DNA of 64,000 bases, from positions 1 to 64,000 of the forward strand of contig JAKAAX010000012.1 of assembly GCA_021802125.1 (NCBI GenBank), given 5' to 3'. Within the stretch, counting starts at the first letter, position 1, and each line of letters starts with the position of its first letter. This document shows, piece by piece, positions 26,403-34,136 of this stretch. A program made the translations under genes and the position numbers. Below the pieces are notes generated by a model that worked only from the letters and a program-made list of their open reading frames with translations, was not told the DNA's origin and did no database searches. The DNA is from Thermoplasmata archaeon (GTDB taxonomy: Archaea; Thermoplasmatota; Thermoplasmata; Lutacidiplasmatales; UBA184).

Positions 26403-29400
26403 ATGGCCCCGACCCCTGCGGTTCCCGCGACCTCACCGGCGTTCGTTGGGCGCGAGCTGGAGCGCGGCCGGCTCCGGGAGGGGCTCGAACGCGCCCTGGG
26501 GGGGCAGGGCAACACGTGGGCCGTCACGGGGCCCGCCGGGATCGGCAAGAGCCGGCTGCTCCAGTGGCTGGAGACCGAGGGCCAGGCCCAGGGGTTCCGC
26601 GTCCTCTGGGGGTACTGCCTGAAGGAGGACGTCTCGCCCTTCTTCCCCTTCGAGCAGGTCGTCCACCACCTGGGCCCTCACGCGGGCGGCCGCGGGGGCG
26701 CGGGCGCGGGCGGGGGCGGGGCGGCCGGCGAGAGCGCCTCCTCCGAGGGGCTTCCGCAGGTCGATGACCAGGCGGCCGTGGTCATCTTCGAGGAGGAGAA
26801 GCCGAAGCGGCTCTTCGACCACCTCGTCGCGCTCTCGGGCCGGCATCCCTGCCTGCTGCTCGGGCGGGACCGGCCCCAGATGGTCCGGCAGCGCTTCCCC
26901 GGCCTCTCGCCCACGACCCGCGTGCTCTGGCTCTCCCGCACCGAAGGGGAGGACGTGGTCTCTCCGAGCCAGCTCGACGCGATGGGCGAGATGGCGGAGA
27001 ACCACCTGAGGGGCGGGGAAGGGAACGTCGTCGCCCTGGCGGGGATCGAGTACCTCGTGAGCCAGAACTCGTTCCTCCCGGTGCTCCGTCTGCTCCAGTT
27101 CCTGCGCGACGTCGCGGAAGGGACGGGAGGGAAGCTGCTGCTCTCCGTCCATCCGGCCGCCTTCGACGCCCGGGAGTTCTCGCTCCTGGAGGCGGAGGGG
27201 GAGGTGGTCAAGCTCCCCACGCCCGCCCGCGAGGGCGCCTCTGGGGAGGGGGAGCGAGGGGCCCCCTCGGGGGTCGCGGGACGGCCGGCGAACGAGCCCT
27301 CCTCGGCGACGCTCCTGCGCTACGTGCAGACGTTCGAGGCCGAGGCGCGGCGGCGGCCCCTCCTGCTGCTCCTGGACGACTTCCAGTGGGCCGACGAGGG
27401 CTCCGCGCTCGCCTTCGAGTTCCTCTCGCGCAACCTGCGCCGCTCCCCCGTGGTGCTGGCGGCCGCCGTCCGCGACGCGGACCCGCGGTCGACCGGGGCG
27501 GGCGGGGGCTCTGGCGCGGGCGGGGGCGCGGTCGCGGAGGGGGCCGTCGTCGACGTGCTCGACAACCTCGACCGGGAAGGGATCCTTCGGCGGCTCGGGC
27601 TGCGGGGCCTCTCCTCCTCGGAGGCGCACGGCCTCGTCGAGGATCTCCTGGGCGCCCCGCTCGCCTCCGGAGAGTCGGAGGGGGCCTGCCGCACCCTCGA
27701 GGAGCTGACCGCCGGCAACCCGTACCACCTGGTCCAGGTCCTGGGCCAGCTCAAGGACGAGGGGCTCGCGAAGCTCGACGGGGGGCGCTCGGTCCTCGCG
27801 CTGCCCGCCCCTTCCGAGAGCGCTTCGTCCTCGGCCTCCGCTCCCCGGGGCCGGGCCTCGCTGCCCACGCTGCGCCGCCTCGTCTCCCGTCAGCTCGAGT
27901 CCCTCTCGAAGGACGACCGGGCGTTCCTCGACACGGCCGCGCTCGTGGGGCGGGAGTTCGAGCTGCCCCCGCTCGTGGAGGTGCTGGGCCGCGCGCGCGA
28001 GGAGCTCCGCGGCCGGGCGGAGAAGCTCACGAGCCGGCCCCCGCTCCTCTCGGTGCGCGAGGACGGCAAGCGGTACGCCTTCCAGAGCCCCATCGTGTGG
28101 GAGGTGGCGAGGGAGGACCATCCGGAGGAGCGACGCCGCTGCTCGAGGCTCCTCGCCGACTGGTACTCCACCCGGCGACCGGAGGAGACGGAGACCATCG
28201 CCCGCCTCTACTACGAGGCGGGGGACCGCGCGAAGGGGCTCCCCTGGATACGGAAGGCGGCGGACAAGGCGCTGAAGACCCAGGCCGGCGACGCCGTGGA
28301 GCGGTACGTCCGGTGGGCCGAGGATCTCCTGCGCGGGAGCGGAGAGGACTGGGAGGGGCGCGTCGCGGAGGGGGTCCGCCTCGCCGAAGGGATCCGGGAG
28401 CAGGGCGCGCTCCGGGACGCGCGTCGGCTGCTCCAGACCCTCCTGGAGGCGGGACCGCCGCCGACGCTGCGCTGGCGCGTCCAGCGGGCGCTGGTCACCG
28501 TCCAGGCGGACATCGATCCCCGGGAGGCCCGCTCCCGGCTCGAGGAGCTCGAGAAGGACCTGCGGGCGATGCCGGAAGGCGAGGCGCCGGAGCGCCGGGC
28601 CCTGATGGCGGTCACCCGGGCGCACGTCCAGACGTTGGCCGGAGCGTGGGAGGAGGGACTGGTCTCCGCGCGAGAGGCCTTGGCCCTCTTCACGGCCCAG
28701 GGCGGGGGAGATCCGGCCGAACGCTCCCAGGCCCTCTACGCGGCCGGCTGGTGCCTGAAGCAGCTTGGTCGTCTGGAGGAGGCGAGGGCGGCCTTCGCGC
28801 AGGGAAGAGCCGATGCGACCGTCGCCGAGCGGCCGGGCCTGCTCGTCTCGCACATCAACGGCGAGGGCGCGGTCGCCCTCCTGCGCGGCGACCTGCCCGC
28901 CGCGCGCCGGGGTTTCGAGGACGCGGTGGAGCAGTGCCGGAGGACCGGGAACGTCGCCCGCGTGGCCTCGATCCTGCTCAACCTGGCGGAGGTGGAGCTC
29001 AACCTGGGCGACGCCGCCTCCGCGCGGAAGGCGACCGAGGAGGCCCTGACGCTGTCCGAGCGCTTCGACGTGCCGAGGGTGGCGGCGAACGCCGCCTTCC
29101 ACATGGGGGTCGTCCACCAGAAGGAGCGGAGGTGGGAGGAGGCGCGCGCCTCCTTCCAGGCCGCGCTGGACCGCTACGACCGCCTGGGGCTCTCCGACCT
29201 GGCCTACTCTTCGAGGATCAACCTCGCACTGCTCCGGGGGATCATGGGCGACCCGCAGGCCGCGCTCGTCGAGCTCGACGAGATGTCCCGCAAGAGCCTC
29301 GCGGTCGACCTGAGGAACCTGCCCCTCTACCACCAGGCCCGGGCCGAGCTCAAGGGGTTCCTCGGCGACCCGGAGGGGGCCAAGCGCGAGCTCGAGCGCG

Positions 29401-29579
29401 GGCTCGAGGCCGCCCGGTCCTCGCAGAACCTCCTCTCGCAGGCCTCGATCCTCGAGGCGCTAGGGACCTGGGAGGAGGCGCACGGGGACCCCGCCCGCGC
29501 GAAGCTCCAGCGGGAGCACGCCGACGCGCTCTACCGGCAGTGCGGGCTGCCGCGGGCGGCGACCCGTACGCCCCCCTGA
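26403..29579 (+). CDS. STAND-type AAA ATPase with embedded DUF835 domain and TPR repeats
   Basis: A 1058-residue signalling ATPase. Walker A is VTGPAGIGKSRLLQW (about 40-54). Then a Gly-rich linker and a DUF835 domain are inserted (about 125-280; WLSRTEGEDVVSPSQLDAMG, VVALAGIEYLVSQNSFLPVL, GGKLLLSVHPAAFDAREF), and only then comes Walker B in RPLLLLLDDFQWADEGSAL. A winged-helix-like region and a C-terminal array of TPRs (about 600-1050) follow, as in MalT/AfsR-like regulators. There is no DNA-binding domain that I can see. The start fits leaderless transcription from CTTACTTGG near 26370. Function is inferred: a nucleotide-switched sensor or scaffold. Confidence 0.85.
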   Translation: MAPTPAVPATSPAFVGRELERGRLREGLERALGGQGNTWAVTGPAGIGKSRLLQWLETEGQAQGFRVLWGYCLKEDVSPFFPFEQVVHHLGPHAGGRGGAGAGGGGAAGESASSEGLPQVDDQAAVVIFEEEKPKRLFDHLVALSGRHPCLLLGRDRPQMVRQRFPGLSPTTRVLWLSRTEGEDVVSPSQLDAMGEMAENHLRGGEGNVVALAGIEYLVSQNSFLPVLRLLQFLRDVAEGTGGKLLLSVHPAAFDAREFSLLEAEGEVVKLPTPAREGASGEGERGAPSGVAGRPANEPSSATLLRYVQTFEAEARRRPLLLLLDDFQWADEGSALAFEFLSRNLRRSPVVLAAAVRDADPRSTGAGGGSGAGGGAVAEGAVVDVLDNLDREGILRRLGLRGLSSSEAHGLVEDLLGAPLASGESEGACRTLEELTAGNPYHLVQVLGQLKDEGLAKLDGGRSVLALPAPSESASSSASAPRGRASLPTLRRLVSRQLESLSKDDRAFLDTAALVGREFELPPLVEVLGRAREELRGRAEKLTSRPPLLSVREDGKRYAFQSPIVWEVAREDHPEERRRCSRLLADWYSTRRPEETETIARLYYEAGDRAKGLPWIRKAADKALKTQAGDAVERYVRWAEDLLRGSGEDWEGRVAEGVRLAEGIREQGALRDARRLLQTLLEAGPPPTLRWRVQRALVTVQADIDPREARSRLEELEKDLRAMPEGEAPERRALMAVTRAHVQTLAGAWEEGLVSAREALALFTAQGGGDPAERSQALYAAGWCLKQLGRLEEARAAFAQGRADATVAERPGLLVSHINGEGAVALLRGDLPAARRGFEDAVEQCRRTGNVARVASILLNLAEVELNLGDAASARKATEEALTLSERFDVPRVAANAAFHMGVVHQKERRWEEARASFQAALDRYDRLGLSDLAYSSRINLALLRGIMGDPQAALVELDEMSRKSLAVDLRNLPLYHQARAELKGFLGDPEGAKRELERGLEAARSSQNLLSQASILEALGTWEEAHGDPARAKLQREHADALYRQCGLPRAATRTPP

Positions 29580-29628
29580 GGTTCGACCGGGGCGAGGGGC
29601 GCCCCGGGGACCGGCCGGGAGGACCGCC

Positions 29629-30495
29629 TCACGGCGTGAGCATCTCGCAGCCGCCCTCGAGGACGAGGAAGGTCCGCTCGGCCTGGGAGACCCAGCCGTG
29701 CTCCACCTCCATGAAGACGGGGTAGGACTGCAGCCGCTTCCGTCCCCGGTGGAGGGCCTCCCGAAGCTCCGGCTCGGCGACCCATCGGGCGCAGAAGGGC
29801 AGCGTCCGGAAGCGCTGGAAGAGCTCCGCGAGCTCGGGGAACCGGTCGGGGGCCGGGGCCTCCCGGAACCGCATGATGTTCCCGAAGACGCCGTTGCGGA
29901 TGTGGCCCGCGCCGTTCGTCGCGAAGGGCTCGATGGCCACCACCTCGCCCGGCTCGAGGCGGGCGTTGGACATGCCCGTGACGTTCGGGACCGACTTGCC
30001 GGCGTGGAGCAGGTAGGACTCGATGGTGTGCCCGGTGAGGTCCGCGACCGGCTTGAAGCCCAGTTCGTGGATCGTCCGCTCGATCGCCCGGGAGAGCACC
30101 TGCGTCTCGACCCCACCGTGAAGCTCCTTCTCGGCCGCCGCGACCGCGTTCCGCGTCGCCGCCACGAGGGAGGCGTAGCGCGTCGAGCCCACCTCCACCG
30201 TGGCCGCCGTGTCCGAGATCGCCCCGTCGATGTGGGCCCCGACGTCGACCTTGACCACGTCGCCGGTCGCGAACCTCCGCTCGTCCTCCGGGTCCGGGGT
30301 GTAGTGGGCGGCCTCGTCGTTCGTCGAGAGGTTGACGGGGAAGGAGGGCTGGGCGCCCTGCGAGCGGATGTAGCGCTCGATCTCCTCCGCGACGTCGCGC
30401 CGTTGGACGCCCGGGCGGATCAGCCCCACGCCCAGGTCTCGGGCCCCTCCGCCGATCCGGCCCGCGCGCCGCCATCGGTCCAGGTCCTTGGGCAT
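29629..30495 (-). CDS. map: methionine aminopeptidase, type II
   Basis: A 288-residue cytosolic metalloprotease that removes the initiator Met from nascent proteins. Metal ligands are visible as Asp in VKVDVGAHIDGAISDTA (two), His in TGHTIESYLLH, Glu in AIEPFATNG and Glu near the end in HGWVSQAERTF; the substrate His is in DEAAHYTPDP. The type II insertion is present, as in all archaeal enzymes. ATG 30495 is preferred over ATG 30546 because GCTATTG at 30520-30528 is a likely TATA box and because the upstream gene ends at 30528. It is the last gene in the minus-strand translation block. Confidence 0.95.
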   Translation of the reverse strand: MPKDLDRWRRAGRIGGGARDLGVGLIRPGVQRRDVAEEIERYIRSQGAQPSFPVNLSTNDEAAHYTPDPEDERRFATGDVVKVDVGAHIDGAISDTAATVEVGSTRYASLVAATRNAVAAAEKELHGGVETQVLSRAIERTIHELGFKPVADLTGHTIESYLLHAGKSVPNVTGMSNARLEPGEVVAIEPFATNGAGHIRNGVFGNIMRFREAPAPDRFPELAELFQRFRTLPFCARWVAEPELREALHRGRKRLQSYPVFMEVEHGWVSQAERTFLVLEGGCEMLTP

Positions 30496-30527
30496 CGGGC
30501 GGGACGAGCGCAAAGGGGGCAATAGCG

Positions 30528-31094
30528 CTAGCGACGCTTCCGCCATCTCGGCCGCGGCCCGGTGAGGTCGAGGAGGCGCGAGGGGCGTCCGGAGGGCGGA
30601 GGCTCCGCCGGGAGGTAGACCGCGACGTCCTTCCCGAACTTCCTCCGGGCCTCCGCGACCGACCGGCAGGGGGGTTCGTCGTGGAGGTTCGCCGAGGTCG
30701 AGGTGACGGGCCCCCCCACCCGCCGTGAGAGCTCGCGCGCGACGGGGTGGTCGGGCAGACGGACCCCGAGCGTGCCGCCCGGCCCGAAGAGCGCCCTCGG
30801 CAGGACCTTCCGCGCATGGGCGCTCGGTCGGACGAGGACGGTGAACGCCCCCGGGAGGAGCTCGCGCACGACGCGCCGACCGGCGGGGTTGAGCTCGGCG
30901 TAGGGCTCGATCTCCTCGAACGAGGAGAAGGCGAGCGAGACCGGCGCGCCCTGCGGCCGGCGCTTCACCTCGAAGAGACGGGCGAGCGCGGCGTCGCTGC
31001 GGGGAAGCGTCGCGAGGCCGAGGAGCGTGTCGGTGGGGTAGAGCACCACCTGGCCCCGCTCGAGGGCCCGCACCGCCCGGTCGATGATCGACAT
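30528..31094 (-). CDS. L-threonylcarbamoyladenylate synthase (Sua5/YrdC family)
   Basis: A 188-residue YrdC-fold enzyme that makes threonylcarbamoyl-AMP from threonine, bicarbonate and ATP for t6A modification of tRNAs that read ANN codons. Signatures are VVLYPTDTLLGLA, the KRRPQGAPVSLAF nucleotide-binding segment, LPGAFTVLVRPS, LGVRLPDHPVARE and the STSANLHDEPPC motif. It lacks the extra C-terminal Sua5 domain. It sits 32 bases upstream of map and some 135 bases after ndk, in keeping with a translation-related cluster. Confidence 0.93.
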   Translation of the reverse strand: MSIIDRAVRALERGQVVLYPTDTLLGLATLPRSDAALARLFEVKRRPQGAPVSLAFSSFEEIEPYAELNPAGRRVVRELLPGAFTVLVRPSAHARKVLPRALFGPGGTLGVRLPDHPVARELSRRVGGPVTSTSANLHDEPPCRSVAEARRKFGKDVAVYLPAEPPPSGRPSRLLDLTGPRPRWRKRR

Positions 31095-31229
31095 CCCCCT
31101 CTCTCCGATCGGACGGCGGGGGGAGGACCCTCTTCGGGTAAGGCGTACGCGGTGAGGGCTCCGCCCGCGGCTCCGACGGTCGGAGCGGGGGAGGGAGGGT
31201 GGGAGGGCGCGGAGCGCCGGGGGGGAGAA

Positions 31230-31691
31230 CTAGAGGTAGTCCTCGTCCACGCGGGTGTAGGAGACGTAGTCCTTCTCGGAGAAGTAGAGCGGGAGCTCCC
31301 GCTGCGCCGTGGGAACCGAGTCGGAGGCGTGGACCACGTTCGGCGTCATCGCGAGGGCGAGGTCGCCCCGCACCGTGCCGGGGGCCGCTTCCCAGGGCTT
31401 GGTCGCCCCGTTCAGGAGGCGGACGACGGCGACGGCGTTCCGGCCCTCGACGGCGAGGGCCATGACGGGGGAGGCGGTGATCGAGCGGACGAGCTCGGGG
31501 AAGAACGGCTTGGCCTTGTGCTCCTCGTAGTGCCGCTCGGCGGTCTCCTTCGACACGTGGATCATCTTCGCGGCCACGATCTTGAGACCCTTGTGCTCGT
31601 AGCGGGCGATCACCTCTCCGATGAGGGCTCGGCGCACGCCGTCGGGCTTCACCAGGACGAGGGTGCGTTCGTGGGTCGCAGCTTCGGGCAC
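31230..31691 (-). CDS. ndk: nucleoside diphosphate kinase
   Basis: A 153-residue enzyme that equilibrates nucleoside triphosphate pools by phosphoryl transfer through a phospho-His. Signatures are RTLVLVKPDGVRRALIGEV, the Kpn-loop region and the catalytic His in MTPNVVHASDSVPTAQRE. The GTG start is about 28 bases after a minus-strand TTTTCTTC, so it may have its own leaderless promoter as well as being read from the ribosomal operon. L7Ae-S28e-L24e-Ndk is a classic archaeal gene order; IF2, which often follows, is replaced here by the YrdC gene. Confidence 0.96.
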   Translation of the reverse strand: MPEAATHERTLVLVKPDGVRRALIGEVIARYEHKGLKIVAAKMIHVSKETAERHYEEHKAKPFFPELVRSITASPVMALAVEGRNAVAVVRLLNGATKPWEAAPGTVRGDLALAMTPNVVHASDSVPTAQRELPLYFSEKDYVSYTRVDEDYL

Positions 31692-31871
31692 GGCCCGGCG
31701 AGGAGAGGTGTGGAAGAAAAGGATGCCCCCTTCTGCGTCAGGGAAGGAGGGCCGAGGGGACGTCGGGGGCCCTCGTCGTCGGGCGGCGACCGCGGCGGAG
31801 CGCGGCCGGCTGGAGTGGAGGAGAGGGGATGGGGGAGACGCCAGCCCGGGGGGGCAGACCTGGGGGCCGGT

Positions 31872-32435
31872 CTACGAAGGGGACTTCTCGTCCTTCTTCG
31901 CGTCGGCGGCCGGGGCCGGCTTCTTCACCGGGGCGGCGGCCTTCGCCGCGGGCGCGCCGGCGGGCTTGGGGGTGCCGGCGGCAGGCTTCGGGGCCGAGGC
32001 CCCCGCCTTGGCGGCGGCCGGAGCTGGAGCGGGAGTGGGAGCGGACGCGGGCTTCCCGCCCGAGGCGGGGGCCGGAGAAGCGGCCTTGGGGGCCGCGGCG
32101 GGCTTGGCCGCCGGGGTCTTCGCCGCGTCGCCGGAGGTGGCGGGCGCAGGGGTCGCGGCCGGAGCCGCCGGCTTCGTCTTCGGCTTCGCGGCCGCCGCGG
32201 CGGTGGTGGCCTTGGAAGCGAGGGCTTGAGCGTGCGTGCCGCGGGCCTGCTCGCGCTTGAGGGTGTGGGCGCGCGTCCACTTCCACTGGTGGCCCACGCG
32301 GTGGTAGGAGAGCTGGTGCTTGCGGCACGTGCCGGAGCAGAAGTAGAACACCGTGCCGTCGCGCTTGACGAACATCACGCCGCGTCCCGGTTCGATCTCC
32401 CCGGAACAGAAGGCGCATTGGCGTTTGGCGACCAT
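31872..32435 (-). CDS. rpl24e: large ribosomal subunit protein L24e with long disordered tail
   Basis: The first 65 residues are a normal L24e: zinc ribbon CAFCSGEIEPGRG and FYFCSGTCRKHQ, then the basic VGHQWKWTRAHTLKRE. The family normally ends near here. In this gene the frame continues for about 110 residues of Ala, Lys, Pro, Thr and Ser (APAKAA-like low complexity), giving 187 residues. The tail is rich in Lys and probably disordered and exposed on the ribosome. The codons remain GC3-rich and the frame is unbroken, so it is not obviously a sequencing error. It lies between S28e and Ndk in the usual order. Confidence 0.93.
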   Translation of the reverse strand: MVAKRQCAFCSGEIEPGRGVMFVKRDGTVFYFCSGTCRKHQLSYHRVGHQWKWTRAHTLKREQARGTHAQALASKATTAAAAAKPKTKPAAPAATPAPATSGDAAKTPAAKPAAAPKAASPAPASGGKPASAPTPAPAPAAAKAGASAPKPAAGTPKPAGAPAAKAAAPVKKPAPAADAKKDEKSPS

Positions 32436-32487
32436 CGGACCGACCCCTCCTCTCTCGTCCCCGCGTTTCGGCTTCCCGTCTCTCGTC

Positions 32488-32700
32488 TCACCGGACGGTG
32501 AGCTTGCGGGCTTCCCGGGCCGTTTCGCGGAGGATCAGGACATCGCCGATGCGGACGGGCCCCATCACGTTGCGCGTGATGATCTTCCCGCGGTCTCGTC
32601 CGGCGAGGACACGGACCTTCACCTGGGTGGCCTCTCCGGCCATGCCGGTCCGGCCGACAAGCTCCACCACTTCCGCGGGCGAGCCTTTCTCTTCGGGCAT
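32488..32700 (-). CDS. rps28e: small ribosomal subunit protein S28e
   Basis: A 70-residue protein of the archaeal/eukaryotic 30S subunit with an OB-like fold. The conserved core [20 protein letters not shown], then [20 protein letters not shown] and the C-terminal [11 protein letters not shown] match the family over its full length. It lies 42 bases after L7Ae and upstream of L24e, the usual archaeal order. Confidence 0.97.
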   Translation of the reverse strand: MPEEKGSPAEVVELVGRTGMAGEATQVKVRVLAGRDRGKIITRNVMGPVRIGDVLILRETAREARKLTVR

Positions 32701-32742
32701 CTCAGGGGGTCCTCAGCCACTCGGTACGCGGTCGACCGGCCT

Positions 32743-33114
32743 TCACTTCCGCAGGGAGCCGAAGGAGGCGGCGAGCTCGTCCAGGAGGGCCTTGCCCTCT
32801 CCAGCCTCGACCACGGCCACGCTGGCGGCGCTCTTCGAGAGCCCGGCCACCTGGCCCAGCCGCTGCTTCTTCTGGACGTAGAGGTAGGGGATGTGCTTCT
32901 CCTCGCACAGCATGGGGATGTGGACCAGGATCTCGGCGGGGTCGACGTCCTCGGCCATGACGACGAGCTTGGCTTCGCTGCGCTCCGAGCTCTTGGTGAC
33001 CTCGTTGGTCCCCACACGGACCTTTCCGGTCTCGCGGGCGACCTGCACGAGCTGCAGTGCCTTGTCGGCGACGTCTTGCGGCGTTTCGAAGCGTACGAAT
33101 ACGGGTCGGGCCAT
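32743..33114 (-). CDS. rpl7ae: ribosomal protein L7Ae
   Basis: A 123-residue kink-turn RNA-binding protein that serves in the large ribosomal subunit and, in archaea, in box C/D and H/ACA RNPs and RNase P. Signatures are VRVGTNEVTKSSERSEAKLV, VMAEDVDPAEILVHIPMLCE and KQRLGQVAGLSKSAASVAVV, over the full expected length. It is the first gene of the L7Ae-S28e-L24e-Ndk operon. A minus-strand TTAAATAC at about 33191-33198 is a likely TATA box and predicts a 5' leader of about 50 bases. Confidence 0.97.
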   Translation of the reverse strand: MARPVFVRFETPQDVADKALQLVQVARETGKVRVGTNEVTKSSERSEAKLVVMAEDVDPAEILVHIPMLCEEKHIPYLYVQKKQRLGQVAGLSKSAASVAVVEAGEGKALLDELAASFGSLRK

Positions 33115-33190
33115 GTGCGTTCCTCGCGTCAGCGGGACCCCCCGAGCAGGGGGTTCCTCGGCTCACGGACGGGCTCGTTAGATTGATTCG

Positions 33191-33198
33191 TATTTAAC
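33191..33198 (-). promoter_or_regulatory. TATA-like box of the L7Ae operon
   Basis: The minus strand reads GGTTAAATACG here, an AT-rich island in a very GC-rich context. It sits 77-84 bases before the L7Ae start, which predicts a leader of about 50 bases. Autogenous control by L7Ae of such leaders through a kink-turn is known in other archaea, but I did not find a clear kink-turn here. Confidence 0.5.
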
Positions 33199-33233
33199 CC
33201 CTCCGAGGAGCAACCTCCTCGAAGGCGGAGGGA

Positions 33234-33956
33234 TCAGACCTCGAGGCGGGCGACCTCGCGCTCCATCTCCTTCTGGAGCAGACGCCCCACCAGCGCCTCG
33301 GCCTCCTTCAGCCGGCCCACGCGGTAGCCCTGGACCTTCTCCTCGCGGTCCTCCTCCGCCCCGGCCCCCACCACGTCCGCCTCAGCCTCGAGGAGGGCCC
33401 CGCTCGCGTCCACCTCAATGAGGCGGGGCTCGCCGCCCAGCACGGAGGCGATGAGCAGACCGCAGCCGAGAGGACGGACGTCCCGGCGGACCGTGTGCTC
33501 GAAGAAGAGCCGGGAGACGTCGTCGATGAGCTCGTCGGTGGACTTCCACGTCCGGCTCCGGAGGTGGCGCATCACCGCCCGGCCGTCCGCGACGAGGCCG
33601 GTGGCGGCGACCATGATCTGCGGAGAGATCCGCACGAGCTTGCCGCCCTTCTTCATCGTGGGGTTCCATGCGGGGAAGACGTTGCCCCCGAGCACGACCC
33701 CCTTGTCGTAGACGGCGCCGGCGATCGGCAACCCCCGTCGTGCGGACTCCCGGGCGTACTCCACCTGGTAGATGCGCCCGTCGGGGGAGAAGAGGTTCTC
33801 CTTGTCGAAGTCGTGGGCGAGCGGGCCGGCCTCCTGCGCGTAGGAGACGATGGCCGCGCGCACCAGCTCCGCCTTCGACCCGAAGGGGCCGGTGCGGACC
33901 AGGGCGTCCAGGTATCGGTCGATCTCGGCGGGGACGGCGAGACGGATCTCTGTCAT
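33234..33956 (-). CDS. ribbon-helix-helix domain fused to a 20S proteasome alpha-type domain
   Basis: A 240-residue two-domain protein. Residues 2-43 are a ribbon-helix-helix DNA-binding domain (strand TEIRLAVPAE, then IDRYLDALVRTGPFGSKAE and LVRAAIVSYAQE). Residues about 48-240 are a proteasome alpha-subunit domain: FDK in place of the gate YDR, the H0 signature FSPDGRIYQVEYARE (56-70), the pocket Lys in KGGKLVRI (about 106), ATGLVADGRAVMRHLRSR and RRDVRPLGCGLLIASV. It ends soon after the long helix, so the last strands of a normal alpha subunit seem missing. There is no catalytic Thr, as expected for alpha type. ATG 33956 is chosen over GTG 33965 because MTEIRL starts the RHH strand. The start lies behind a palindrome that may be its own operator. 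Ring formation and DNA binding are both inferred. Confidence 0.85.
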   Translation of the reverse strand: MTEIRLAVPAEIDRYLDALVRTGPFGSKAELVRAAIVSYAQEAGPLAHDFDKENLFSPDGRIYQVEYARESARRGLPIAGAVYDKGVVLGGNVFPAWNPTMKKGGKLVRISPQIMVAATGLVADGRAVMRHLRSRTWKSTDELIDDVSRLFFEHTVRRDVRPLGCGLLIASVLGGEPRLIEVDASGALLEAEADVVGAGAEEDREEKVQGYRVGRLKEAEALVGRLLQKEMEREVARLEV

Positions 33957-33965
33957 ACGCTGCAC

Positions 33966-33992
33966 CTACGCTACAATGTAGTCTTCGCGTAG
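33966..33992 (-). promoter_or_regulatory. candidate operator of the RHH-proteasome gene
   Basis: A perfect 11-bp palindrome, CTACAATGTAG at 33971-33981, is flanked by another CTAC(G) at 33966-33970 and another (C)GTAG at 33988-33992, giving four half-sites. It lies 10 bases upstream of the ATG and over the start site predicted from the TATA box. RHH proteins normally bind arrays of short inverted half-sites over their own promoters, so autorepression is the natural reading. Confidence 0.6.
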
Positions 33993-34000
33993 CTTTGAAG

Positions 34001-34009
34001 TATTCTATA
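34001..34009 (-). promoter_or_regulatory. TATA box of the RHH-proteasome gene
   Basis: The minus strand reads GTATAGAATA here, the only strongly AT-rich stretch in the 180-base gap behind the TyrRS gene. It lies 45-53 bases upstream of ATG 33956 and predicts initiation near 33980, inside the palindrome. The gene therefore probably has its own promoter and is not simply read through from TyrRS. Confidence 0.6.
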
Positions 34010-34136
34010 CGGAACTCGAGGAGGAACGACGGAGCCGCGGTCCGGGTCGAGCTTGGAGCGGCGGAGGGCGCGAGGGGGCGCGGGAGAGGGCGCGAGAGGG
34101 CGCGAGAGCTCGGGAGCTCCGGGGGGGGAGGGGAGC

